The position numbers and the translations under genes are program-made. Below are positions 33,418 to 42,830 of a stretch of 64,000 nucleotides of DNA, in pieces. The stretch is from Pantanalinema sp. GBBB05 (GTDB lineage Bacteria > Cyanobacteriota > Cyanobacteriia > Leptolyngbyales > Leptolyngbyaceae). The first letter of the stretch is position 1; each line of letters begins with the position of its first letter. The stretch covers positions 1-64,000 of the forward strand of contig VRZD01000022.1 of assembly GCA_016743235.1 (NCBI GenBank), given 5' to 3'. The notes below the pieces were generated by a model, which saw nothing but the letters and a program-made list of their open reading frames with translations, was not told where the DNA came from and did not search any database.

Positions 33418-34623
33418 CTAAACGGGCAAAATGTTGCGATCGAAAATCTCCGTGGGGATGGCGATCGTACAGCAAGCATTGGGAATATCAACAATGCCAC
33501 TTAAGCGACCTTCGACGGGGGCACAACTCAGCAGCAAATAAGCTTGCTCACCGGTAAAACCAAACTTTTTCAGATACTCGATCGCATTCAAACAGGCGCG
33601 ACGATAGGCAATATGGGCATCCATAAAATATTGTTTGCCGGTATATTCATCCACCGAAATGCCCTCAAAGACTAAGTATTCTGAGTAGCGTGGTTCGACT
33701 GGACCTGGCTTAAAGATGGGATTAACCATGGCATATTTCTCCATGCCACCTTTGATGATATCGACATGCAGATCGATATAGCCGGACATTTCGATCGCGC
33801 CACAGAACGAAATTTCGCCATCACCCTGCGAAAAGTGAATATCACCCATCGATAACTTGGCGCCTTCCACATACACCGGGAAGTAAATTCGCGTACCGCG
33901 CGACAAATTCTTGATGTCACAGTTGCCCCCATGTTCGCGGGGTGGTACAGTGCGGGCGGCTTCGGCAGCGACGCGATCGTAGTCAGAGGTGGGTAATGTG
34001 CCGAGAATCGCATTTTTGGGGTTTGGCAATGCCGCCAGCACGGGAGTATCCCCTGTAACTCCGGCTCCATAAGTCCGTAGATCAGGCATGGAAGAAACCA
34101 GTTCCGCTTCCCGCTTGTTCCAGGTCGCCAACAGTTCATGAGAAGGGGCACAACCAATTAAACCGGGGTGGGTTAAGCCTGCAAACCGCACTCCGGGAAT
34201 GTGTCGCGTAGTAGTATAAATGCCTTGAAAATCCCAAATTGCTTTAGCGGCTGTGGGGAAATGATCGGTTAAGAAACCACCACCATTTTCTTTGGCAAAA
34301 ATGCCAGTAAACCCCCATTCATCACCTTGTAAAGCGCCAATATCCAGTAGATCAACCACTAAGATATCCCCTGGTTGAGCGCCATTTACCCAAATCGGAC
34401 CACTGAGGACATGGACTACCGTTAAATCCACATCGCGAATATCGTCAGGACTATCATTGTTCTTGATTTGTCCATCCGTCCAATCCTTACATTCAATCCG
34501 AAAGACATCACCAGGATTGACTGAAACCACTGCCGGAATATCGGGATGCCAACGATTATGACCTGGCATATCTTGTTCATGCATTGGCTTGGTCAAATCA
34601 ACTTTGAACAGAGTTTTCGGCAT
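33418..34623 (-). CDS. fmdA: Formamidase (acetamidase/formamidase family)
   Basis: The 401-residue enzyme hydrolyses formamide to ammonia and formate. It has the family core GHNRWHPDIPAVVSVNPGDV, GPIWVNGAQPGDILVVDLL, FTGIFAKENGGGFL, HPGLIGCAPSHELL, REHGGNCDIKNLSRGTRIYF with the conserved Cys, and GDIHFSQGDGEISFCGAIEM. Length and order match FmdA. It forms an operon with fmdB and would allow nitrogen supply from small amides, possibly from cyanide or histidine breakdown. Confidence 0.93.
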   Translation of the reverse strand: MPKTLFKVDLTKPMHEQDMPGHNRWHPDIPAVVSVNPGDVFRIECKDWTDGQIKNNDSPDDIRDVDLTVVHVLSGPIWVNGAQPGDILVVDLLDIGALQGDEWGFTGIFAKENGGGFLTDHFPTAAKAIWDFQGIYTTTRHIPGVRFAGLTHPGLIGCAPSHELLATWNKREAELVSSMPDLRTYGAGVTGDTPVLAALPNPKNAILGTLPTSDYDRVAAEAARTVPPREHGGNCDIKNLSRGTRIYFPVYVEGAKLSMGDIHFSQGDGEISFCGAIEMSGYIDLHVDIIKGGMEKYAMVNPIFKPGPVEPRYSEYLVFEGISVDEYTGKQYFMDAHIAYRRACLNAIEYLKKFGFTGEQAYLLLSCAPVEGRLSGIVDIPNACCTIAIPTEIFDRNILPV

Positions 34624-34778
34624 AGGTTTATCTGAACATCAGCTCAATTTTGACAGCCATCATAGGCAGCCTGAGCCGGGATAAATTGTGATGTTCACTA
34701 CGTTTTTAAAAACTTAAGAATGAATTAGGAATGTTTACCTGATTCAACCAAAGTATGGCGATAATTCCGCCCACATCC

Positions 34779-35378
34779 TTAATCCAATTTATCGCCGCTG
34801 AGAATAAAAATTGGATCGATCGCGGCAAAGCGTTGATTAATTCCTCGTTTCTCCAGCCGATTAATCGACGCCTGAATCACCTCAACATTCCGTACTTGTA
34901 GCTCTGCAAAACTTTCCGATACTTGATACAAATTTTCTAGATTTGCCGCGATCGCCACCACCCGTCCTTCCGGCTGCAACCGCTGCCACACCTCACTCAT
35001 AATCGATTTAATCGACTTGCCGCCCCCAATCAGTACCCGATCGGGCTGAAGTAAATTCACCAAACATTCAGGAGCACTGCCTTCAATCACCGTGACATTC
35101 CTCACCTCAAAGCGATCGCAGTTGCGACGAATTAAATTTGCCACATCCCCATCTCGTTCCACTGCCACAATTTGCCCCTCAGGAGCCAATAACCCCGCTT
35201 CCACGGACATCGTTCCTGTGCCCGCCCCAATATCCCAAAATATCGAATCACGGCAGAGACGTAGCGAAGACAGCATCAACAACCGCACTTCTCGCTGACT
35301 CATGGGAATTCCCGGCAACCGCTCAAATAGATCGTCAGGGATGCCAGGGGTGACGTAAGACCAGAGGGAGGGGGGCAT
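34779..35378 (-). CDS. cbiT: Cobalt-precorrin-6B C15-methyltransferase (decarboxylating)
   Basis: CbiT methylates C15 and removes the acetate carboxyl of a corrin intermediate in anaerobic-type cobalamin synthesis. The 199-residue protein starts MPPSLWSYVTPGIPDDLFER, continues with PMSQREVRLLMLSSLRL, and has the SAM motif I IFWDIGAGTGTMSVEAGLLA and PDRVLIGGGKSIKSIMSEV. The fused CbiE domain of CobL is not present. The start codon directly touches an 18-bp tandem repeat, and no ribosome site is visible there. Confidence 0.92.
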   Translation of the reverse strand: MPPSLWSYVTPGIPDDLFERLPGIPMSQREVRLLMLSSLRLCRDSIFWDIGAGTGTMSVEAGLLAPEGQIVAVERDGDVANLIRRNCDRFEVRNVTVIEGSAPECLVNLLQPDRVLIGGGKSIKSIMSEVWQRLQPEGRVVAIAANLENLYQVSESFAELQVRNVEVIQASINRLEKRGINQRFAAIDPIFILSGDKLD

Positions 35379-35432
35379 GGGGAGATGAGGAAGATAGGGG
35401 AGATGAGGAAGATAGGGAAGATGAGGGAGATG
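35379..35432. repeat. 18-bp tandem repeat abutting the cbiT start
   Basis: Two exact units of GGGGAGATGAGGAAGATA (35379 to 35396 and 35397 to 35414) and a third degenerate one (to about 35432) fill the space right up to the cbiT ATG. On the transcribed strand this is a CT-rich leader. Confidence 0.92.
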
Positions 35433-35448
35433 GAGCAGGATAGATTGA

Positions 35449-36927
35449 CTATTTAGTGATTACTTTAAGGGTTTTTAGGTCAGGGTCAGCACATCCACTG
35501 ATCATGCCACCGGATGCTAATACTTGCTGCAAATAGTCGATCGCCGCTGCCGTAATCCGTTCTCCTGGCATCAACACCGGAATCCCCGGCGGATAAGGAC
35601 AGATCAGTTCAGCACTGATCCGGGCGATCGCCTGCTCAGCTTCCACAAGTTCCGTCGCGGCAAACCAAGCGTGCCGAGGACTCATGACCATTTCCCCAAC
35701 CAGCCTCTGCCAACCGACTCCCTCATCTCCCTTATCTCCCATTTCTCCGCCACCCTCTACAACCTGAGTCAACTGCCAAAACCCTTGCACCAATCGCTCA
35801 ATATCTGCTGCCGTATTCCCCAAACTAAGGATGAAGGTCAGGTGTCGTAACGCTGGCAGTTCGCATGTCACACCTAACTGTTGGTGCAGAATTTCATCTG
35901 CCGTAAACCCATCAATCCCCAACCCAGTAATTTTCACTGTCAACCGTGTGCGATCGAGTGCCCAAAAACCAGACAGCGCCGTTTGTTCAGCCTGCAAAAC
36001 GTCCAATCCTGGAATTTGACTTAAGCGCGATCGAGCCTGATCCGCTAACTGTAAGGTTCGTGCCATTAGTTCTTTGCCTACAGTTGCCATTTGGTGCCGA
36101 GCGGCATCCAGTCCTGCTAGCAGTAAGTAATTCGGGCTAGTAGACTGTACCAGCTGAAGGGCTTGGCTGATGCGATCGCTATCGACCCGCGAGCCTTGCC
36201 GATGCAACATTGCTGCCTGGGTTAAAGCAGACAGCGTTTTGTGGGTCGATTGCACAGTTAAATCTGCGTTAGCCACAAGGGCAGAAGGGGGAAATTCAGG
36301 ATGAAAGGCAAAGTGGGCACCGTGAGCTTCATCCACTAGTAACGGCATATTGAACTGATGGGTTATCTCTGCGATCGCGGCTAGATCGCTACAGGTGCCG
36401 TAATACGTGGGATAAACCACTAACACCGCTTTGGCATCCGGATGTTGAGTCAGAGCAGCTGCGATCGCCGCTGGCGTTACCCCATGCGCTAGGTCCCATT
36501 CCGGGTCATACTCTGGCTGCACAAATATCGGCATTGCCCCGGACAAAATCAAGCCGGAAATGGCTGATTGATGCACATTGCGCGGCAGAATAATTTTGTC
36601 ACCGGGATTACAGGTTGCCAGCATCATCGCCATCACGCCGCTGGTTGAACCATTCACCAGAAACCAGGTTTGCTCAGCTCCAAAGGCTTGAGCCGCTAGA
36701 GCCTGAGCCATATGAATCACCCCTCGAGGCGCAAACAAATTATCGAGTTCCGGTAGTTCTGGCAGATCGGCTCGGCTAGCTTGAGCCCCTAAGAGATGGA
36801 TCAACGATCGCCCCATCCCTTGCCCTCGCTTATGTCCGGGAGTATGAAAAGCTGCATAAGAACGATCAGCATACGCCTGTAACGCTGACAGTAATGGCGT
36901 TTGGGTTTGATCCAATCGCTGATTCAT
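35449..36927 (-). CDS. Orn/Lys/Arg decarboxylase family PLP enzyme
   Basis: The 492-residue protein is a fold-type I decarboxylase of the short group, which lacks the N-terminal wing domain. Visible are FHTPGHKRGQGMG at the start, WFLVNGSTSGVMAMMLATCN, PLLVDEAHGAHFAFHPEFPP with the cofactor Asp/His, and TVQSTHKTLSALTQAAMLH with the PLP Lys. The C-terminal part has CPYPPGIPVLMPGERI. It probably makes agmatine, cadaverine or putrescine. A repeat-derived insertion (VVEGGGEMGDKGDEGVGW) interrupts the C-terminal region. The start overlaps the upstream stop (ATGA). Confidence 0.9.
   Translation of the reverse strand: MNQRLDQTQTPLLSALQAYADRSYAAFHTPGHKRGQGMGRSLIHLLGAQASRADLPELPELDNLFAPRGVIHMAQALAAQAFGAEQTWFLVNGSTSGVMAMMLATCNPGDKIILPRNVHQSAISGLILSGAMPIFVQPEYDPEWDLAHGVTPAAIAAALTQHPDAKAVLVVYPTYYGTCSDLAAIAEITHQFNMPLLVDEAHGAHFAFHPEFPPSALVANADLTVQSTHKTLSALTQAAMLHRQGSRVDSDRISQALQLVQSTSPNYLLLAGLDAARHQMATVGKELMARTLQLADQARSRLSQIPGLDVLQAEQTALSGFWALDRTRLTVKITGLGIDGFTADEILHQQLGVTCELPALRHLTFILSLGNTAADIERLVQGFWQLTQVVEGGGEMGDKGDEGVGWQRLVGEMVMSPRHAWFAATELVEAEQAIARISAELICPYPPGIPVLMPGERITAAAIDYLQQVLASGGMISGCADPDLKTLKVITK
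35694..35757. repeat. In-frame low-complexity repeat inside the decarboxylase gene
   Basis: CTCCCTCATCTCCCTTATCT and neighbouring bases match the GGGAGATGAGG-type repeat of this window. They encode the Gly/Glu/Asp-rich insertion of the decarboxylase, and the frame is kept. Confidence 0.7.
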
Positions 36928-39653
36928 TTATCCTGTTGCTCTAGCGATCGCACCGCCTGAACACCCTGCCAGGCTTGGACTAAATTCCCTCGTAGTAGTC
37001 CCGCCACCCCATTCAACACTTTGAGTTCTGGCAGAGTTGGATCTAGGCTCATGGCTTTGTTGAGCGCAGACTGAGCTGGTCGGGTTCGAAAATCATACAG
37101 GTTGGCAAAAGCTAGATAGGCATAGGCATACGGATTTTGGGAATCGAGCGTAACGACCCGTTCCAATGCAGCGATCGCTGGATCCACCCGTTGCTTCAAC
37201 ACATTGGCTAACGCCAGAGTGTAAGCAAATTTGAGGTTATTGGGTTCCTGCTGTAGCCGATAGTCCATGGCTTGCCAAGTTTGGTTGACATAGTCCTGAG
37301 TGGGGTCATACTGGCTAATCCGTCCCACTTCTTCGAAAATCTGATCTAGCTCGCGTCTGCCATAGGGTAGGTTAGCCGCAAGGTCTCGCAGTTGCGTCAC
37401 TAAATCGACTTCGGGCGCTGGCAGGGCGGGAGCTGTAGCCACAATGTTCAACTGGACAGGCGGCACAGGAATAATAGCCGTTTCACCCGTTTGCCGATTC
37501 AGGTAGGTAGCTTCCAGTGTGTAAATGCCCTCTGCCTGCTTGGGTGGCAACATTGCCAAACGCTCAATAACTTGAAATTGCGCCGATCGCTGCTCTGACT
37601 TGACTGCCTCTGGATGGAGAAAGCCCAAGCCAATGCCATGATCATGCAACCACCGATCCACCCCTTGCCCCGGTGCTGTTTCTGCTTGTTTACGCCAGTT
37701 GAGTAGTACCAATCCTGGTTGCAGAGCCTCCCAACTTCCCGACCATTCATAGGTGACTGGCACCGGTTTACCCGGAGGCGCCTGGCTAGGGAGAATCAGG
37801 CGATCGAGGCGAATGGGTGATAAGGCAGGGGAGGACAAGGGGGGAATGCTGGCGTCCTGCCTTCGGACTTCTACCTCCTGGGTGCTCGCCGCTACTAGGG
37901 GTTTAACTTCCACTTCAGGAACTCGTTGCCGATAAAGTTTCAAACTCGTGCGATCGGGGAGTTCCCAAGTTTGCTGCAATTGGAAATCAGTTTCAGCTTC
38001 TATCGCCTTAACTAAGGCTTTCTGTGGTCGTTTTCTGCGAATTGCTCCCTGACTATCTGTCTTCGTCAGCATCCAGCCTAGCGATCGGCGGTCAGCTTCC
38101 ACATTACCCATGCGCGTACCCACTTGCCGCCCATGGACTTGGAAGTTATGCAGCATGCCGTAGTAGTTGACATTATGCTGATTAATTTCCGGGGTTGAGG
38201 GCAGCACTCCGATCGTGGCTTGCAAGTACGGTTCTGCCTGCGCCACGGCAGCCACTACGGCAGCATGAGGATAATCCCCTGTCATAGAAATTGGGTGTCT
38301 GGCTAAAGACTGTTGGTTCAAACCAAGGCTGGCAAATGGAGACACCCCAACCAGCAGAATTAACCCCGACAATCCTAAACTGCCCCACCGTAAAATACTC
38401 CAGGAGCGTGGCAACAACGTTAACCCATAGGCCAGCATGACAGCTATCACCGGCAAATAGGGCACAGTATAGCGAGAGTCTTTATTGATATTAAAGGAGC
38501 AGAGAAAATAAGCTCCGACCCAGAAAACTAATAGCCAGCCGATCGCCTGTTGAGATTGACAAAATCTCTGCTCTCGATAATCCCGACTTTTTGGGGCATA
38601 GTCATCTCTCCCAGCCCACTGACTGCTGACCCGTCCAGAACGCCAAAACAAGACAAAGCCGAGCAGGGGAATCAGAAATAGTGGCAACGAAATACTACCT
38701 GGCAGCAACTTCAGGTAAAACGTCCAGGCATCTAGCGATAATAGGGATGGATCCCCTTCCGCGATCGCCGCATCGATCGTGGCACGTTTACTCCCAGTCA
38801 GCAGCAACAGCCAGTTTGTGCGATACCAGGGATAACAAATGGCTCCAGCCAGGAACAACGCCAAAGCCCATTGCAGCAAGCGTCCCCAGGCACGATACCA
38901 GAAGCTTTCGACGGCGACCCAAAGAATTGGCACAAGCAAAAACAGGAGAGTCGTTTGCTTCACTAACAAAGCCAACCCTAAGGTCAGCCCAGCAACTAGC
39001 GCTAATAACCAGGGTAAACCAGTAGACCAACTGGCAAAAGCGAGGGAACCTCCAGCAGAGAACGGCGCTTTCATGACCTGAGAGCGGTTAAGAGGCTTAC
39101 CTGGTGCAATGCCAGCTGGTCTCCGTCTCTCCTGCCAAATTTGCTCTCGCCATAGTGTTAAGCAGGTAAAACTAAGCGTGACAACCGCCGCCAGAGGATA
39201 GTCCAGAAGATAATCCAACCGCACCCGGTACAGTCCTGGCATCAACAGGCAAATGCCCGCTGCCCATAACCCCACTGGTACTGAAAATAAGCACCAGCCC
39301 AGGGTATAGACGGAACCCAGCAGAATCGCGCTGTAGAGCAAATTGACTAATGTACTTTGATCGGCACCTGTACCAAATAAGCTCAGAAAGGGCGCCGTAG
39401 AGATAAACACTAGGGGCGGCAGTTTGGTGGAGAGTTGCCACAGGTCTACCCACCAGTCCATCGAGAACCAGTCAGGAGTTTGTAAGACTCGCCAATAAGT
39501 CAGAGCTGCATTCAGATAATCGGCTTGATCCCAGGCAGGCACAGTGCGATCGAGGGCAAACCACACGCGATCGACCACGGCTCCTACCCACCAAATGGCG
39601 ATTAATCCTGGCACTCCCTTGAGCCACAAAGCTTGTTTGCTCACCCCACCCAT
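36924..39653 (-). CDS. GT39-type membrane glycosyltransferase with C-terminal TPR domain
   Basis: The N-terminal half of this 909-residue protein holds 10 or more hydrophobic segments. The first loop has RVWFALDRTVPAWDQADYLN, the acidic pattern of dolichol-mannose-type GT-C enzymes. The soluble middle resembles periplasmic tails, with IRLDRLILPSQAPPGKPVPV and a beta-rich stretch. The last 150 residues have TPR-like helices (PNNLKFAYTLALANVLKQRV, NPYAYAYLAFANLYDFRTRP). It probably transfers a sugar from a lipid carrier to protein or lipid at the membrane. It overlaps the decarboxylase by four bases. Confidence 0.82.
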   Translation of the reverse strand: MGGVSKQALWLKGVPGLIAIWWVGAVVDRVWFALDRTVPAWDQADYLNAALTYWRVLQTPDWFSMDWWVDLWQLSTKLPPLVFISTAPFLSLFGTGADQSTLVNLLYSAILLGSVYTLGWCLFSVPVGLWAAGICLLMPGLYRVRLDYLLDYPLAAVVTLSFTCLTLWREQIWQERRRPAGIAPGKPLNRSQVMKAPFSAGGSLAFASWSTGLPWLLALVAGLTLGLALLVKQTTLLFLLVPILWVAVESFWYRAWGRLLQWALALFLAGAICYPWYRTNWLLLLTGSKRATIDAAIAEGDPSLLSLDAWTFYLKLLPGSISLPLFLIPLLGFVLFWRSGRVSSQWAGRDDYAPKSRDYREQRFCQSQQAIGWLLVFWVGAYFLCSFNINKDSRYTVPYLPVIAVMLAYGLTLLPRSWSILRWGSLGLSGLILLVGVSPFASLGLNQQSLARHPISMTGDYPHAAVVAAVAQAEPYLQATIGVLPSTPEINQHNVNYYGMLHNFQVHGRQVGTRMGNVEADRRSLGWMLTKTDSQGAIRRKRPQKALVKAIEAETDFQLQQTWELPDRTSLKLYRQRVPEVEVKPLVAASTQEVEVRRQDASIPPLSSPALSPIRLDRLILPSQAPPGKPVPVTYEWSGSWEALQPGLVLLNWRKQAETAPGQGVDRWLHDHGIGLGFLHPEAVKSEQRSAQFQVIERLAMLPPKQAEGIYTLEATYLNRQTGETAIIPVPPVQLNIVATAPALPAPEVDLVTQLRDLAANLPYGRRELDQIFEEVGRISQYDPTQDYVNQTWQAMDYRLQQEPNNLKFAYTLALANVLKQRVDPAIAALERVVTLDSQNPYAYAYLAFANLYDFRTRPAQSALNKAMSLDPTLPELKVLNGVAGLLRGNLVQAWQGVQAVRSLEQQDK

Positions 39654-39661
39654 GCATTTGC

Positions 39662-40099
39662 CTACTTCAAATGTTTACTCATCTTTACATGAGGAATCCC
39701 GGCTTCCTCAAAAATTTCGCCTTCTGGTACAAACCCCAACTTGTCGTAAAACGCCTGAACTGCGGTTTGGGCATGAATACGCACTTCACCCACTTGACGG
39801 TCCCTCAGGATTGCCAGTGCCATTTCCATCAATTGTTTGCCAATTCCCTGTCCTCTAGCCGCCGCCAATACCGCTAACCGCTCCAACTTCACAACCTCTG
39901 GATTGAGATAGCGCATTCGAGCTGTACCGATCGCCTGACCATCCTGTAGTGCCAATAGATGCTCAGCCTGCTCATCCAACCCATCAAACTCTAGGGTCGC
40001 ATCTACTCCCTGTTCTACTTGAAATACCTGCTGCCTGACCTGGTAGATCTGAGGAAAATCACTAGGGAGCTGGGCGAGTCGAATCATTAAATCACTCAT
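39662..40099 (-). CDS. GNAT family N-acetyltransferase
   Basis: The 145-residue protein has the GNAT acetyl-CoA motif LERLAVLAAARGQGIGKQLM and a C-terminal TAVQAFYDKLGFVPEGEIFE, close to the ElaA/PhnO-type group. The acceptor is unknown. It lies nine bases upstream of the glycosyltransferase gene on the same strand and is likely its operon partner. Confidence 0.9.
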   Translation of the reverse strand: MSDLMIRLAQLPSDFPQIYQVRQQVFQVEQGVDATLEFDGLDEQAEHLLALQDGQAIGTARMRYLNPEVVKLERLAVLAAARGQGIGKQLMEMALAILRDRQVGEVRIHAQTAVQAFYDKLGFVPEGEIFEEAGIPHVKMSKHLK

Positions 40100-40221
40100 T
40101 TTTGCGGTTTTTTTCCATTAGAGAAATTGTTAAAGGTAATGGGGCATGATTTCACCCAGCGAGCGTAATTTCACTCTGGGTAGTGCTTGTGAGCAGCTAC
40201 TCATTTATCAGGCATCCTCTT

Positions 40222-41361
40222 ATGGTAAAAGAACGGGCATTCTGGCTGGCATGGTCACAGTTACATGGCGTAGGACCAATCCTGCTAAAGCGCCTACAGC
40301 AGCAATTTGGCACTTTATCCACCGCTTGGTCAGCCAAAGCATCAGCCCTAATGGCAGTAGAGGGGGTAGGACAACAAAGCGCCGAAGCGATCGTCGCCCA
40401 ACGGCAGCAATATGATCCAGAGACCTTCCTAGCAGAACATGAACAAGCCAATCCTGACTTTTGGACTCCTGCCGACGCTGACTATCCTCGCTTATTGCTG
40501 GAAATTCCCGATCCGCCAGCCGTACTGTATTACCAGGGGCTGGTTGACCTTCAGGAAAATTTAGGGCAAGTTCCCATGATTGCGATCGTCGGCACTCGTT
40601 CGCCGTCAGAGTATGGCAGACGTTGGACACGCCGCCTCAGTTCCGCCCTGGCTAAACAGGGGTTTACAGTGGTATCTGGATTAGCCCAAGGGGTGGATAC
40701 AGAAGCCCATCGCAGTTGTTTGCAAGTTGGGGGTCGGACTCTCGCAGTTGTGGGCACCGGCGTTGATGTGGTCTACCCCTGGTCAAACCGTCAGTTATGC
40801 CAGCAGGTAATGGCACAAGGTTTGGTCTTGAGCGAATATCCAGCAGGCACTCAACCCGATCGAGTTCACTTTCCACGCCGTAACCGGATTATTGCCGGAT
40901 TGAGTCGTGCCACGTTGATCTTGGAAGCACCAGAGCGATCAGGAGCGCTGATTACGGCTCACCTGGCTAACGACTATGGGCGAGATGTTTACGTGCTTCC
41001 CGGCAATTCAGATAATCCCCGATCGCTCGGTTGCCTGAAACTTTGGAACAATGGAGCACAAGGTATCCTGGGTGAAGATCACCTGCTGGATTTGCTGGGA
41101 ACGTTACCGCAACTGCCACCGTCCGCCGCTAAATCAGTCCCAGATCAGATTGCCTTACCCTTCGACCTCCCAGTTGATTTGACCCAAGTGCTCCAGGCGC
41201 TCACCGAGATAGCCCAACGATCGCAGAACGACGCGGTGCAACTTGATCAACTTGCACCTGTCACCAATTTGAATGCGGGTGAGATTTCTAGTGCTTTACT
41301 GCAACTTGAACTAATGGGGTTAGTCGTCCAGCTACCGGGAATGCGATACCAAAGGCATTAA
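40222..41361 (+). CDS. dprA: DNA-processing protein DprA
   Basis: DprA loads RecA onto incoming single strands during natural transformation. The N-terminal helical segment (WSQLHGVGPILLKRLQQQFG) has SAM/HhH character. The Rossmann core has GTRSPSEYGRRWTRRL, VVSGLAQGVDTEAHRS, VVGTGVDVVYPWSNR, FPRRNRIIAGLSRATLILEA and SGALITAHLANDYGRDVYVL. The C-terminal 70 residues form a winged-helix-like domain. ATG 40222 fits the family N-terminus better than GTG 40183. It hints that the organism may be transformable. Confidence 0.95.
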   Translation: MVKERAFWLAWSQLHGVGPILLKRLQQQFGTLSTAWSAKASALMAVEGVGQQSAEAIVAQRQQYDPETFLAEHEQANPDFWTPADADYPRLLLEIPDPPAVLYYQGLVDLQENLGQVPMIAIVGTRSPSEYGRRWTRRLSSALAKQGFTVVSGLAQGVDTEAHRSCLQVGGRTLAVVGTGVDVVYPWSNRQLCQQVMAQGLVLSEYPAGTQPDRVHFPRRNRIIAGLSRATLILEAPERSGALITAHLANDYGRDVYVLPGNSDNPRSLGCLKLWNNGAQGILGEDHLLDLLGTLPQLPPSAAKSVPDQIALPFDLPVDLTQVLQALTEIAQRSQNDAVQLDQLAPVTNLNAGEISSALLQLELMGLVVQLPGMRYQRH

Positions 41362-41512
41362 GTTTTATCCGGGAGTCGGGCCATCGCCTGGAAAATTGTT
41401 AACGTTTGGACAACATTTGTTGATGGAACTTAACTAACTGCCATCTCGATAAATAATAGGAAAGGGCGATCGCCCAATTGCTCCGATTTCCCCATCTATG
41501 TGAGGCAACTGC

Positions 41513-42145
41513 ATGTCCGATTGGCTAGCACAGCAAGTGATTACCATCATGAGTTCGATGGGCTATTTAGGCATCGGCTTGCTCATGTTTCTCGAAAACC
41601 TGTTTCCCCCGATCCCCTCTGAGCTGATCATGCCCCTCGCTGGGTTTACTGTAGCCCAGGGCAAGATGGAGTTTTTGCCCGCTGTAGCCGCTGGTGTCAT
41701 CGGCACCGTGTTAGGAGCCTATCCCTGGTACTTTCTCGGCAAGTTAGTCAGCGAACCCCGCCTCCGCGCTTGGGCAGATCGCTATGGTAAATGGCTCACC
41801 GTTTCGGGACGAGATATCGATCGAGCGAATAACTGGTTTACTCGACATGGTGGGATGGCTGTGTTTCTGTGTCGGCTGGTTCCGGCTGTACGGACATTAA
41901 TTTCTTTACCCGCCGGAATTAATGCTATGCCATTATTGCCATTCACGCTGTATTCCACAGTTGGCACAACACTGTGGGTTGGTTTGCTCACCTTCCTGGG
42001 CTATAAACTGGGTGAAAACTATGAATTAGTCGATGAATGGTTAGGACCAGTCTCCAAAGTGGTCGTTTTGGGGTTAATGTTGGGATTTGGCATTTGGATC
42101 TTCAAGCGGCGGCAATCATTCAAGCGGAAACACCGGAAATCCTAG
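41513..42145 (+). CDS. DedA-family membrane protein, copy 1
   Basis: The 210-residue protein has the DedA (SNARE-associated/VTT) pattern: MFLENLFPPIPSELIMPLAG with the re-entrant Glu/Pro motif, GAYPWYFLGKLV, and FLCRLVPAVRTLISLPAGIN with the conserved Arg. Family members act as undecaprenyl-phosphate or phospholipid flippases. It stands first in a same-strand set with a second DedA protein and an ABC exporter. Confidence 0.93.
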   Translation: MSDWLAQQVITIMSSMGYLGIGLLMFLENLFPPIPSELIMPLAGFTVAQGKMEFLPAVAAGVIGTVLGAYPWYFLGKLVSEPRLRAWADRYGKWLTVSGRDIDRANNWFTRHGGMAVFLCRLVPAVRTLISLPAGINAMPLLPFTLYSTVGTTLWVGLLTFLGYKLGENYELVDEWLGPVSKVVVLGLMLGFGIWIFKRRQSFKRKHRKS

Positions 42146-42230
42146 AAACTTTAAATGATCTATCACCCTGCTAGTAACATTTGCGGCAGTGTGCTGGAAC
42201 TAATCCTGCTCATTCCTACTCAATAGCTTT

Positions 42231-42830
42231 ATGGACTTTGATGTTACCCATTTAGTCCGATCGTTCGGTCAGCTTGGAGTCTGGGGGATGGTCTTTGCCG
42301 AATCCGGCTTACTTATCGGCGTCCTGCTCCCTGGTGACAGTTTGCTATTCACAGCCGGGTTTCTGGCTTCGCAAAACCTACTAAATATCTATGCTCTAGT
42401 TCTCGGTGCATTCATCTGCGCAGTTCTAGGAGATAATGTTGGCTATGCCACTGGGCACAGGGTGGGTCGTCGATTGTTCCGCCGGGAAGATTCGCGCTTT
42501 TTTCATAAGAAGCACTTGATTTCCGCGCAGAACTTCTATGATAGGCATGGGAGAAAGGCGATCGTCCTGGCCCGATTCATGCCTGTAGTTCGCACATTTG
42601 CACCGATTGTCGCTGGCATTGGCGCAATGAACTACCGGATATTTGTTGCTTATAACATAATTGGTGGTTTTGTTTGGACATTTGGTATCACACTACTTGG
42701 CTATTTTCTAGGGCAGGTTATTCCCGATGTCGATAAATATTTAATACCAATTATTTTGGTGATTGTGGTGGTCTCTTTTGCGCCATCCATCTTTCATCTC
42801 TATCAGGAACGAAAATCAACTAGACATTGA
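42231..42830 (+). CDS. DedA-family membrane protein, copy 2
   Basis: The 199-residue protein shows FAESGLLIGVLLPGDSLLFT, GDNVGYATGHRVGRRLF and LARFMPVVRTFAPIVAGIGA, the DedA landmarks. It is quite different in sequence from the preceding copy, so the pair is not a recent duplication. Its stop overlaps the start of the ABC exporter, which suggests both are made together. Confidence 0.93.
   Translation: MDFDVTHLVRSFGQLGVWGMVFAESGLLIGVLLPGDSLLFTAGFLASQNLLNIYALVLGAFICAVLGDNVGYATGHRVGRRLFRREDSRFFHKKHLISAQNFYDRHGRKAIVLARFMPVVRTFAPIVAGIGAMNYRIFVAYNIIGGFVWTFGITLLGYFLGQVIPDVDKYLIPIILVIVVVSFAPSIFHLYQERKSTRH

Noticed and set aside
34624..35448. Cobalamin riboswitch near cbiT
   Set aside because: No B12-box-like sequence or leader structure is visible; the region directly upstream of cbiT is a simple repeat.
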